From NCBI GenBank assembly GCA_033439685.1, contig JAUEDM010000003.1, forward strand, positions 3,130,001 through 3,194,000: DNA of 64,000 nt. Direction: 5' to 3'. The notes below the pieces were generated by a model that worked only from the letters and a program-made list of their open reading frames with translations, did no database searches and was not told the origin of the DNA. A program made the position numbers and the translations under genes. How positions within the stretch are numbered: position 1 is the stretch's first letter; every line of letters begins with the position of its first letter. This DNA is from Apodospora peruviana. Its lineage: Eukaryota; Ascomycota; Sordariomycetes; Sordariales; Lasiosphaeriaceae. Below, piece by piece: positions 31,626-42,673 of the stretch.

Positions 31626-34535
31626 TCAAGCTCTAACCCCCCTGGCACTAACTTCCCCTTTCTCGCCAATGTTGAGCAACACCCGACAGTCGGGACAGTA
31701 CCATTTCGTCGTACGTGCAGGAAGATCCGACAAGTCGACACACTCGATATGGAACCACTCGTTCTTGCAGCTCTAAACATACCAAGCCAAACGTCATTAG
31801 TATTCTCTGAAACCACTTGTTCATAATTGTTGAAAAGTTGGAACAAAGTAGAAGACACACTTATGTCTCGTTTCTTGGGAAACTGGTGAAAGCGATAGCA
31901 AGGAAGTCAACAACGCAAGGGCAGGGTAGCGGAGGGAACCGACCTCGGTATTGTCGCACTGTATCATCGTCCCAAAACTGACCCCATTGCAGATACAATA
32001 TCTTGGCTCAGAGGGGTCGATCGGCTTGCCTTCATCGTCTACCTCGATCTCGCCGTCACCGCCACCACCGGCTGTCAAGTCTGCTCCGGCTTTACTGTCC
32101 TTGTTAACCTTGCCAACTGACCCACGGGATTTCTTTTTCGGCGCGGCCTTTCGTTTACCTACGGCGCTGTTCCCGCCGCTGACGGTTCGACTGATGATAC
32201 CAGGAGCTGGCCGCTTCGATCGTCTACTGCTAGGCCGCGTGGGTTCGGGTGCCGGGGTATTTCGCGCGGTGCTGGCGCGACGCGGACGGTCGGCCGCGAG
32301 GGAGAATGGCGGTTCTTGGCTTCCTGCCTTGCCTCTCGATGCAGGGCGTCGCGCGACCGTAGTGGTAGAGTGTGCGACGGCTGTTGTCGATGTTATCGAC
32401 ACGGCATCAGGGTCTGGCTTGGGTGTAAGTGGCGCTGGAGAAGCCCCACGAGACGGCACTTTGACTGCCTGAGGGACTGCGGCGTCCTTTTGTTGCTGCT
32501 CTTGAATACGGGCAGCTTGTGCTTTCCTGGTTTCTCTAACAGGGGGTAGGATAGGTGTTGTCGACTTTTTTGGCGAATGCAGCGGTGCAGGTATCTGTGT
32601 CTCCGCTGCGGGGAGCTTCACAGGTACGATTGTGACATTTGTCGTGCCAGATACACCGGCGTTGCTGCTGGGTGCAGGAGACGTTGTCGAGGCCACAGAG
32701 GTGCCCGACTTGGCCGTGATGGATTGGTCTTGGCCGTGGATGGGTAGAGGGATCGGGGTGGTGGAATGAAGAACAGCCGCGGCCAAAAAACGCTGCGCAG
32801 GCTGGGCTGGCGTCTCATGAGCGACCTGTGAAGCATTTGGGGTTAGATGCGGCGGAGGAACTGGGGTCTCGGTCTTGGTGCGCTTAAATTGCGGCCTTTG
32901 CGTCTGTCCATCCACCACTTCCGGTTTGTCTGCTTCGGCTGCTGGAACCGAGTCTCGTTTGCGCTTCTTGGGAGGCGGTTTCACTTTGCTGCTGGCTGCT
33001 AGCTTATTTGCCTGTTCTTGTGGCATAAGTGGTTGTTGACCAGTACCCCCCATCATAATCTGTGCAAGGGCGCGGAGGTTCCTAGTTGACTCCTCTGCCT
33101 CTTCCGCAGCCTGTTTGGCGAGTTGCTCACGTTTCAATTTCTTCGCCTCGTTCAGCTTCATTCCCCTATTGCTCAAGTTCTTTTCGTCCGAGGCTAAAGT
33201 CTCCAACGTGAGAGAGCCCAGAGGCATCCGTTCTTCTCCTGTTTCAGGGTCGATTATTGGGACCGGCATTTTCCCGTTGAATGGTCTTCCTTCTTCCTCA
33301 GCCTTTTTCTTGGCCGCCTTGAAAGCCTCGACACCGCGGCCGACCATGCTAAGTTCACGCGCCACCATGGTATCACTGGGAGTCCATGCCGCATTCTTCT
33401 TCATCCTCTTACGAAGTTTCGCAAGCTCGTATGGGGTTAGTTGGCCCCAAGGCGCATCGGCACTGCCAATAACAACATTCTCGGGTGGCGGCTGCAGTTT
33501 TGCCAGGGCCGAGCTAGTAGATATACTCACACCGCCCGGCACGTTGGGCGGTGGAACAGATGTCCTCGACTTCAGAACCTTGCCAGGCTTCGGAGGCCTC
33601 GACGCGCTCTTGACGACTTTGATTCTCGATGGAGGAGCGGGCGTGACTCGGTTTGTGGGAAGAGAGCCCTCGTCGTCCTCTTCCTCACCCTCATCGTCGC
33701 TTATATCCTCCTCACTGCTACCTGCGTAGAAGTTTAATTCGTAGGGGGCCAGAACCTCACCGGGGACAGTTATTCGCGGGATGTTGGTTCTTCGTCTTCT
33801 GGCCCCACCCATATGCTGGGTATTCTTGTGGGCGGCAGTTGTCTGAGGCGATTTAGCTCTCGCGACAGGACTCTTGATCTGAGATTCGGCAGGATAGTTC
33901 TCGAGCATCGTCTCCAGCTTAGAACGGATCGTTTTTATCCGGTTGTGGTGCCGGTTCAGATTCTCCAGCATGCGCACCGCCTCGGCATGTGAATAGACAC
34001 GTGAGCTGACAGTGTGGTGCAGTTTTTCCGAAATCTGGGCTCGCACCTCATCCGCCCGGGGCCGCTCGGCCGGCGGTACACTGGGTCGCCGGCCCCATTG
34101 GGATGTGAGGCCGTCGAGCTCGATAGACGAGTCAAAATATGTCTGGTCTAGCTTGCCGATGAGTGTAAGGGAGCGCATCATGTCTGAGGGCAGGTATTCG
34201 GTGAAGTCGGAGAAATCGTTCACGGTTGACTGCGCATCGGGGTCGGCGCGCATGTCGAGGGAATTGAGACTACCGTTCATCGTGCCAAGTGACCGGACTG
34301 CCCGTTGGATGGTGGGAACATTCTGCCGAGGCGACACGGCCTCATCATTGTCGGGGCGCGCAACGTCTGGTGAAATCATGTTGCCGCGAGGTTGCCATGC
34401 ATGACGCGGGCCGGCGCGTGGAAGAAAGAGCTCTCCGTGAGCAATAAAATTTCCGATACTAGCTTTCAGGTCAAGATGTTGAAAAATGAGGTTCAAAGAG
34501 CCGTGCGACGTTGTGGGTTGAGTTAGGGGCGACAC
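31626..34535 (-). CDS. ING-family PHD-finger chromatin protein
   Basis: Two exons, 34535-31944 and 31772-31626, with a 171-bp intron (TACTAATGAC branch point), give 912 residues from the first ATG; a start at 34379 (MISPDVARP) would give 860. Residues about 90-220 form an ING N-terminal helical domain (FTEYLPSDMMRSLTLIGKLD through MLENLNRHHNRIKTIRSKLE). A long Pro/Ser/Lys-rich middle is disordered. The C-terminal PHD finger is assembled by splicing: Cys847, Cys849, Cys860, Cys866, His872, Cys875, Cys890 and Cys893, with SFGTMIQCDN and TKWYCPDC motifs. ING PHD fingers read H3K4me3 in histone acetyltransferase or deacetylase complexes (yeast Yng1, Yng2, Pho23). Which complex applies here is not decidable; the large size is usual for one filamentous-fungal ING class. 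Without splicing the PHD would be lost. Confidence 0.85.
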
Positions 34536-35713
34536 TTATTAGGGCTGCTGGTTTGTGATGCGACCGAGACGCGTGAGGTGACGGTGGATGAGTTCCCGCC
34601 GCGGGTCGTCGAGCTTATCGGAGCTAGCCCTAACGCTTTGGCCACTCGGCCCCGCACCTGCATTGCATGACCGGGTTGATCTGCACTAAAGGTACGTACC
34701 CGCTTGTTATGTAATCAAGATTCGGATCGTGCCGAAGCTCTCTGGTGGATGTGAGCTTTCCAAATTACGAAGTTGCATGCTTCCACCCACTGTCAGTGTC
34801 AATCATTCCTCCGACCTGCGAAGTTCAATATCCAGTTTGACCTCAGGCGAAAACCTCTGTTAGGCGGCCACAGCACTGTATTCATACAGATTGTTTTATC
34901 AATTCAACCGCAACTGGTTCTGTTGACGCATTTCATGTCAACACCTCACTTACCCTGTCTAAAGTGGATATTATCAGTTCTCACAAAGGTCAACAGCCAC
35001 GACTGCTACTCTCCCTAGGACTACGTGTACCTTGTGACCTTGCGATCTGGACCTGACTCCTTCGGGGTTGTGGTCCTAGATGCCTACCTGTTAGGTAGCT
35101 GAACACCGAGCATCTTTGGCTCCAGCTTATTGATGGCGAGACAAGTCAAGTTGCGTTTGAAGACGGACAACTGAGCCTTAGACGGCTACCCAATGCTTCT
35201 TTCTGAAAGAGCCATTTCAGTTAGCTACCTGACTAACTAAGCGAAAAGGAGAGACAAAAAATAGCACTGCTGCCCACACTGTCATATATAACATGCATAC
35301 ACTCCGAGCTATGCACCCACCCCAGAACAAACCATCGGCGTCTCCTCACACCCTGACGGTCCTAACGTACCCTATTCTTCAAAACAATAGGACGTGTTCT
35401 GTGTGTGTGCAGTAGAGGGTTAGGGGACAACCAACAGGAACTGTAAATCGGAACGTAAAAGATACAAATAGCCACCCAAATGATAAGAAACACAACGAAA
35501 AGATATGTAAGAAACGAGAGAAAGAAGATAAATCACAACAAGAAGAAAAGAAAGAAAAGAAAGAAAAGAAAGTAAGCAAGCAAAAATCCAAGAGGACCTT
35601 CGAGCCGAATATAATCAAAAAAGCGAGAACCAACGTTGAGAACAAAACAACTTTCTTGAAAGCCATAGCCAGAAGCATTACAATGTCCCAAAACTCAAAG
35701 GCCCAAAGACTTC
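34536..35713. other. Intergenic, no gene recognised
   Basis: About 1.18 kb holding the upstream region of the ING-like gene and the 3' side of the bactofilin-like gene. A purine-rich stretch (35500-35580, AAAGAAAG-type repeats) gives a false Phe/Ser-rich frame on the opposite strand. Confidence 0.5.
35518..35582. repeat. Purine-rich AAAGAAAG low-complexity tract
   Basis: The plus strand is almost entirely A and G, with repeated GAAAGAAAA units. It lies downstream of the bactofilin-like gene and is non-coding. Confidence 0.7.
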
Positions 35714-36583
35714 CTACCCCTCATAATTATTCCTCTGTATCAATTTCGCCCCGTGCACCGTCTCCCCTTCGTCGGTCTCATACCACGACTGGTCGCCGAC
35801 AGTAGTGAGCGATGCGTACGCCGTCAGGCTCTGGCACTTTAGGTACCCATTAATTGTGAGCGCGCCCCAGACCTCTAATGGGCCTTGAACGATGAATTGA
35901 CCATTAATCTTGAGCTTGCCAAATATCTTGACCTTGTCACTGTTTCTCTCGTCAGTCAGTCAGTCCCTCATTATTATCCCTCCAAATAGAAAAGGGGGGG
36001 TAGAAAAAGCTTACACGCATTGTGCGCTCCCGTTAATCTTGACGTTTCCCATCGATTTCATCTTGTTACTATGTAACCACAAGCCACCCAGTTAGCTTCC
36101 GCATACTATCAATTACAACTCCTCCTATCTGGGAAAAACATACTTGCAAGTCAAATTCCCGTTGATATCAATGTTCCCGTACGCCTCGATTCTGTCCCTG
36201 ACATGGAAGTCGCCGGAAAACGCCACCGCACCCATGGATTTGACGGACCCGTCGACCTCCATCGGGCCCCGAAGCTCGATCGACGAGTCCGACTTGATGC
36301 TCTTCTTCTTCTTGACAGTCACAGTAGTGGTCTGCTGACTGGCGCCTGCCGACCCACCGGCCACGGCAGCATCGGCTGGTTGCTGGTAGGCCGACATGTC
36401 GTCAAAGGTCATGACCTGTTCGTAGTCGTACATCGTTTCTGTTTCTGCTTCGGCGGGAGCGGAAGTTGTAGGAGGTGTTGTTGACGGTATGGGGGCTGGA
36501 GCAGGAGTAGAAGAAGATGAGGCAGTAGCTGCTGTTGTTGTTGGTGGTACAGAAGATGAGGTAGTTGGTGTGCCCTTTTTCAT
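35714..36583 (-). CDS. Bactofilin-like polymer-forming protein
   Basis: Three exons, 36583-36144, 36068-36015 and 35939-35714, encode 239 residues. Both introns are phase 2, and the frame is restored at each join (TCNNKMKSMG and QCVDKVKIFG). Residues 1-50 are Thr/Ser/Pro/Ala-rich. From about residue 95 the protein shows regular right-handed beta-helix rungs with a small-residue pattern: SSIELRGPMEVDGSVKSMG, VAFSGDFHVRDRIEAYG, NIDINGNLTC, KMKSMGNVKINGSAQC, DKVKIFGKLKINGQFIVQG and PLEVWGALTINGYLKCQS. This is the bactofilin/DUF583 fold, best known as a bacterial cytoskeletal filament former; related proteins occur in fungi without known function. No signal peptide or membrane helix is seen. Filament formation in the cytosol is inferred from fold only. 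Confidence 0.75.
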
Positions 36584-38446
36584 GGTATGTCTCCAACAAG
36601 TTGTTGCCGTGCTGCTGTTGATGACTTTGAGAAAGCCAAGTGTGTTGATGTGTCTGTCATGCTGATATCAAAGTAGGCGAAGGGGCGAGAACAGGGGAAG
36701 ATATATAGATATTTCGCAAAGATTGGAAAGGAGACCGGACACCTTGGGCGAGGAAGATAGACAGAGAAAGGAGAGTAGTAGTGTTACCGTGGAACAGCAT
36801 ACCTAGTGTGAATGGTGTGGTGTCGTAGGTTGAGGACATGATACCCTAATTCTTAGCCCAAGTCCAAGTAGAGTCGTGGCGTCCTTGTCTGCCTGCGAGC
36901 ACTGACCGACTGGCTCGCCGAGAGCCTAACCTGAAGACCCCCATGTGTAGTCCTGACCCATCTTTCCATATGAGAAAAAACAGCTAGGGTAAGCTATCGA
37001 AAAGTGACGGCATGGCGTGAATCACGCGTGTCACAGCCCTGCCACAGACCGTTGAAACCACATGTAATCATGTAACCATTCAGACCCTCTTCTTCTTCCC
37101 CCCTCCCCAAGCACAGGCCTGACCGACCTAGCCTCCCCCCCACCGGAGGAAAAAGCAGATAGATAGAAAGGCGGAGACCAAAACCAGCAAAGCTTTCTGC
37201 TTCCGGCCTGGTCGAGGAGTAACCCACCCAGGCCCCGGGCCAACAACAGTCGAGCAAAGCAGCAAGCAGGGGTATAACTCTCCGACTCTAGCTCTCTAGG
37301 AGAGCATCGCGGCTCTCGAGGAGTGGTCTGATGGAAGTGGTGATTGGCCGACCTCGAGATGCCGGGCACGAGGCGCAGTTGATGCTAGGTCTTTCTCCAG
37401 TTCGTTCGTGCGGCTCGCGGTTACATCAGCATGCCATCACCGGTAGCAGATAGACAGAAAAGCATCATCCGAAGCCGAGAGAAGCTTCACCTCCTCTTCC
37501 CCCCTCGCTAGGGAGATCCCGTAGAGGGGGGAGGCCGCCCAGCCCGTGTGGTCAATTGTGACCCGCCGGTGGAGTCGATGCGAGTGTGTGTCAACGGCCG
37601 TCCGGACCCGGCGCGCGAATTGAGGCGTCCGAATCGAGGCATCCCATTCGCCCAGCCAGCCCGGTAGCTGTCCAGCTAAAAATAAGGCGCAGCAGGGCTG
37701 AGAAAAAATTATTTGCTCGACAATCGCTTATTCGGGTCAGTAATTCGAACCCCACAAACCCCAATCGGTCATGTTCTCGCTGTCGCAGATTTTGATGACA
37801 ACTTCTCTATCGCTTAACGTAGCTTCTGTTTGCTCCATCAAGGAAATGTCGATATCAGTCCCGCCCGAAACGCCTTGCGTTCGCGCCGGAATCACTCAGC
37901 TGGGTCTCGCCTAGGCCCGAAAGAGTTGCTACTGCTAATGTGGCTTGCCCCTCTGAGCGTCTGTGTAAGTGGGAAACTTGCAATAACCTGTGATACGCAT
38001 TCGGCCCAAAATATGGCTGCTGACGGAAGTGATAACAATTGCACGCAACGAGGCTCCGATGCTATAGGCCGTTTAGTGTTAGGACAACCAGTCGAATCAC
38101 TCGGATGCCATGCATGCCATGGTGATCGGGCTGGATGCCCGTAAGGGCAGACGTTGGACCCAAAACCCCGGGCCCTATGCCTCGCCCGGACCCTAACCCC
38201 TGCTTCCAAGATCTTGGCCAAGAACCTTGAATTATGGATCCATGTGCCCTGCTTGGCCGCGAACAGGAAATCTGAGGTGCTTTGTGGTGCATCAAACGTT
38301 TCGAGACCTCGAATTCGTCAAAATACGTCTTTGTCCAAAGCCCAACTACTCTTCACTGATAGCCTTGTGTCAATCGATATTCGTGGACCCCGTTCGAACT
38401 GCATCATGTCATGTTTCCCCTAGTATGTACAATAGCAACGATCACC
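36584..38446. other. Intergenic, no gene recognised
   Basis: About 1.86 kb between the bactofilin-like gene and the end of the membrane-protein gene. Frames are short and non-conserved. Confidence 0.5.
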
Positions 38447-39791
38447 TCATATCCCCCCTCCCACCTGTTCCAATCCCAAGCCCGTCGCCATAGTGGCCAC
38501 GGCCCAGACGGCAGCATAAGTAGCCGCGCCAGGTGAGTCCACGCCGTTGATCGCCAAGGTGCATTGCAGGTAGGTACCAACTGCCGTGATTATCGTGGCC
38601 GCTGTGGTCCGTAAGATGGAGACCTTGGTCTGGTTTGTGTACCCCCACAGATTCCATGCAACCGTCTGCCCGAGCGTGGCCTTGACGGGATCAAACTCCG
38701 TAGACTGCTTATCCTGAACAGCCTCTGGGGTGGTGACAAGAGGCGTGAATATCAAGGTTCGCGCAGCTATCCCGAACAGCAGGCTGAGAACCTGCGTCGT
38801 AGGGCTGCCGAAACCGAGGAGCATTGCGTCTGTGGCAGGCTCGATGGTAGGTATACCTTCAAAGTTGAGCACCAAGATGGTGGGAAGGAAGGTTCGACAT
38901 GCCAGGAACAACACCACGTTGTAGATGAGTGCAGACAGCAAGGAGGTCAGCACTTGGATGCCCCTGTCGACGACGATCTCCCGGTTGGGCACGCCAGGTG
39001 CGGCTGAATGCGCGCCAGAGAGCTGGCGCAAGAGGAGGAACGGCAAGAAACATGATACGACCTCTACGCCGAGGTAGACGCCGGTGGTCAGGGGACTGAT
39101 GCCGTAGAAGACAGACAGGAGGTAAGCCTGTAGCAGAGGCGAGCGTTAGTGCCGGCTACGCCCAGAGATTGCGGAAGGAAAAGAAGGAGATATTTCCCCG
39201 GTCGGATACGCCGCTAGCAGACCTATCATGTATGCGGCTACGAGGCTGCAGATGCGGGTGAGATAAGATGATGGAATAAACTCACAGTCGGGCCATGCGA
39301 GAGAAGGGCCAGTGATGCAAGATCGTAGCCATCGTAGTCGCCGAACCAGCCTAGAGCAAGTTCGAATCTGCCATGCCAGTGTGTGAGCTTCAGCGATGTA
39401 ATTGGGCCGAGCTGAAGGCCAGCCCTCTTCAGCCCTAAGTCTGCAAGGCAAGCAGGGCGAGGGGGGCACGAGATGGAGAAAGGGGGAAGAGGGAAAGAGA
39501 AACATACATTCTCCAAGCAGCCAGCATTCCAATCTCATACTTGGAACTTGACATCCTCGCAATGGTTGCCAGCTGTCCTCCGTCTGTCCCTAGAAGCGCA
39601 TGCACCAGAGAGGACAAGGAGAAACTCAGGACGACAACCAAGGCGAAGCGCACAGGGTCTGGCAGCCGCGATCTCCTCGACACGGCGCGCTTCTGAGCAC
39701 GGGATAGGGATGAAAGCGATGCGGCTGCCATGTTGTCAACGGTGCTGAGCGCCTTAGCCGCCGCCACTTCGGCGTCTTTTCCTCGTCCCAT
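38447..39791 (-). CDS. Fungal multi-pass membrane protein, function unknown
   Basis: Three exons, 39791-39508, 39367-39286 and 39127-38447, give 348 residues. The second acceptor was chosen at 39368 because it alone restores a continuous AAWRI-FELALGWFGDYDGYDLASL sequence in phase. The first 60 residues are basic and Ala/Ser-rich. About six or seven hydrophobic helices follow: FALVVVLSFSLSSLVHALLG, LASLALLSHGPTAYLLSVFYG, GVYLGVEVVSCFLPFLLL, VLTSLLSALIYNVVLFLAC, VLSLLFGIAARTLIFTPLV, LRTTAATIITAVGTYLQC and AATYAAVWAVATMATGLGL. No transporter or enzyme motif was recognised. It resembles conserved hypothetical membrane proteins of Pezizomycotina. Location (plasma membrane or organelle) is unknown; no cleavable signal is obvious. 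Confidence 0.7.
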
Positions 39792-41186
39792 GGCGCGCGG
39801 CTGCGGTTAACAAGCAATAGACACAGACTATGGGAGGCGCGGTGTGGTGTGATGGTTGCGATCTGATGCGGTCGGGTTTGCGATAAATGAACGGGAACCT
39901 GTAAGTAACCGTCCCCTTGCGTTCGGAGCCCGGAGTCACAAAATCCGAAGGACACCCTAAGATCCAGCCCCGAATGCTACGAGTCGTGATGGATAAGACG
40001 TCGCAACCCTCTCCGTGCTGGGGCTAGGCAAATCGGCCTAATCGAATGTCGTTGGACTAGACCTCGAAGGATAACTCCAAAAAGCGCTATATTTCGTTGG
40101 CCCCCTCGTCGGATGCCAAAAATTCCGCCGCAAGTATGAGATTGTTGATGATTGCTGATTTTTTATGGGCTGGCGACGAGCTGAAGTTGTTTGTTGATGA
40201 GTTTGGGTTGTTGAAGAATTGGGAGGAGGGGGACTTTGGGAAACACACCAGGGCAGCTGTGGGGCAGTGACGTCTTCACTCGAACTTACCGACCTCCGTG
40301 CCTTCGGGAGCTCCTCCTCCACAGTGGTATCCACCCACCAACAAGCTTCGCTGCCCCTCGCCGTCGCGCCGCGTCTCCATCGTCTTATCGAGAACCTTGC
40401 GAGCAGGTAGGGAGAATTGGAATCACTCTCGCGGAGAGCTTCAGGCCTTCATACAAAACATATGCCGTTACCTGGCTACCTAAGTACCTCCTATACGGCA
40501 ATTCCAACAACCGGCTCGGAAAACAAAAGAATCCGGGAAAGACGAAGAAAGGGTGATATGGGAGAGAACACCTGCGAACTTTGTGCCCTTCGACCATCCA
40601 CCGGTAAGAAGATCGTCGGAGAAGCTCTTGTGGGGCTTCAGACAGCTCCATCACCGTGTTTCTGATCTCGATTCCAACCCCCCACGGGAAGAGGGGGATG
40701 ACCAACTTGCTCCTAGGTGGTTCCAACAAAACCAACTGTCGGCCCAAGTAGTTTGCCCTTCGCCCTCTCTACCTTCTTATCCACAAACATCATACATTAC
40801 ACAACAAGCGGTGAGCAGTGGTTGGCATTTGTTCCATTGTTTGTAGCTCTTGTTTCCTACGGAACGAAAAGCGTGCCCAAGCCAGCAAATTAGATGATAT
40901 CGCTTGCTAACTTAATTGTTTTCGAGGCATTCGCTCAACGCTCGCACACAACACTCACTTTAACCTCGTGGAGTTTGACTGCGTTCCTCGGTCGTGAAGA
41001 ACAATTGCAGTGCTCCCCACTCTTCGGTGCCAAGTGTCGTTGGCGGAGCGAACCTCATTTACAGAGTTTCACTATAGGTATACAAAAGAAAATAGCTCCT
41101 TCGTCAAGATCATAATACCCCATTCATCATAGTCCATCAATGGCTCCGGGCAAGAAGAAAGCCCGGGGCGAATATGTCCCAAGGCG
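39792..41186. other. Intergenic, no gene recognised
   Basis: About 1.4 kb containing the upstream region of the membrane-protein gene and the 3' side of the C2H2 gene. Short frames (for example on the minus strand at 40038-40334) lack domain features. Confidence 0.5.
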
Positions 41187-42673
41187 TTATTCTTCCATTC
41201 TGCCGAACACACCATCGTCGTCCTCGTCGCTGCGAGCGCGAGATCGCATATCGTCATCGTCATCGGCCATGACACTGTCCCCGCTGTCTTCCATCTTGAC
41301 ATCCTCCTTGACCTGCCGGCGGAGCTCGCCACGGGTGAAGCTCTCAGGAGCTCTGCTAGGATAGCTGCTGATGAAGCTTGGCCCGGTGAGCGCTTCCTCC
41401 AGATACTGCGCAGGAAGAGGTGGGACCGGAGGAGCGTCGACAGGGAGATGGACCGTCCGAGAACCAGCATTGCTTCCGAAGCTGCAACTGAGAAGCTCAA
41501 CCGCGGCTGCCAGATCGTGGTCCTCTTGTCCAGTGGCGTTCTTGCCTGATGATGTCGGCCGAGTATCTTGGCTCAAATGGCGGAAATGTCCGCCCAAGCC
41601 ACTTGGAATACTACCACCAAGCGAGTTGGCAAACGGTGCGGACTGATACGACCGTGATATGCCGCTCCCGTTGCTGTGCCTCTTGGCAAAGCCCTTATAA
41701 GATGTGCCAAAGGCGATGGCACCATCGGACTGCGGAGGCGGTGTGGTATCAGCTGAGCTTGCCTCATGGTGATCCAAATATCCCCCGGATGCCTCGGGAG
41801 ACGCCGAGTCTTGTTCACTATTGGAGTCCCGCGTTGAGTCGGGAGGCGTCGTGCTGGCGCCGGTGAGGTTGTTCATGGTGACCAGAACCGACGCGGCCTC
41901 AAGGAGTTGCACCTGCTGGTGCTTGGAAATCAAAAGTTTCGATGTGAGGGACCATTGCGGTGTATGTTCCCACCTGGTGGACAGAAAAGTCAACACAGCT
42001 TCCTTTAAACACAATCCACAGCCCGCGACAAGGTGGGCCATCCGCGGTCAAGGAACACGTGGTGGGAGACGGTAGGAAAGGAAAAGGGCACAAACAAGTG
42101 CTTAGTCAAGCAACTGCTATGCTTGTATCCCTTCCCGCACTTCTCACAGCGAAGTTCCGGGCGGCTGCTCTTCCGGCCCTCCTTGACGAGAGGCTGGCCA
42201 TCGCTGGCTCTTCGAAGGCGAGCGTTCTGCAACGCCGGGTCCACATCATCTCCAGACATGTCGTTGAGCTCGTCATCAATTGCGCTATCCTGAGTATTGC
42301 CCGTGCCATCGGCTGTCCCGAACTTATGGGTTGGCAGGCTCGCTGGCGGAGAGGGTAGGCTCCCCACCAGGGCGGACCTCGAGAGGCCATTCTTAGACGT
42401 GGTATTTCGGCGGGCATTGATCGCAATGGGGAGTGGCATGGCCTTGTCCCCAGCTTCCTTGAGGCCTGCAGCAACTGCTACAGCTGCCACGTTGGCGCCC
42501 GTGATGGTCATGCTCTTGCGGCGAGTGACGCGGTGGTTGGCGTTGAGAGACCCGACTGTGACCGAGTGCGAGCTATTACGAGAGTGTGCTGGCCGATTGA
42601 CGGGTATACCGCCGGACAGGGAGCTTGTAGACATGGATGGCCGGTGCGATAATGGGCGTGAGGTAGGTTGCAT
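41187..42673 (-). CDS. C2H2 zinc-finger protein
   Basis: Two exons, 42673-42096 and 41973-41187, give 454 residues; an upstream in-frame ATG at 42844 would add 57. One C2H2 finger lies at about residues 177-197: CEKCGKGYKHSSC, then His-LWE-His. The intron interrupts the codon between the two zinc-binding His residues. The N-terminus is Ser/Arg-rich (MQPTSRPLSHRPS), and a basic stretch near residue 45 (NHRVTRRKSMTITG) may be a nuclear signal. After the finger a hydrophobic segment (SLTSKLLISKHQQVQLLEAASVL) is followed by an acidic, Ser/Pro-rich C-terminus (KEDVKMEDSGDSVMADDDDD), which could act in activation. Fungal homologues are listed only as C2H2 domain proteins. A regulatory role is inferred; targets are unknown. 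A single finger would bind DNA weakly alone. Confidence 0.75.

Noticed and set aside
35379..35678. Phe/Leu/Ser-rich minus-strand frame resembling a membrane protein
   Set aside because: It is the complement of a purine-rich low-complexity tract downstream of the bactofilin-like gene.
40038..40334. 98-residue minus-strand frame with charged N-terminus
   Set aside because: Gln/Thr/Ser-rich and unsupported; overlapping frames on the other strand are equally long.
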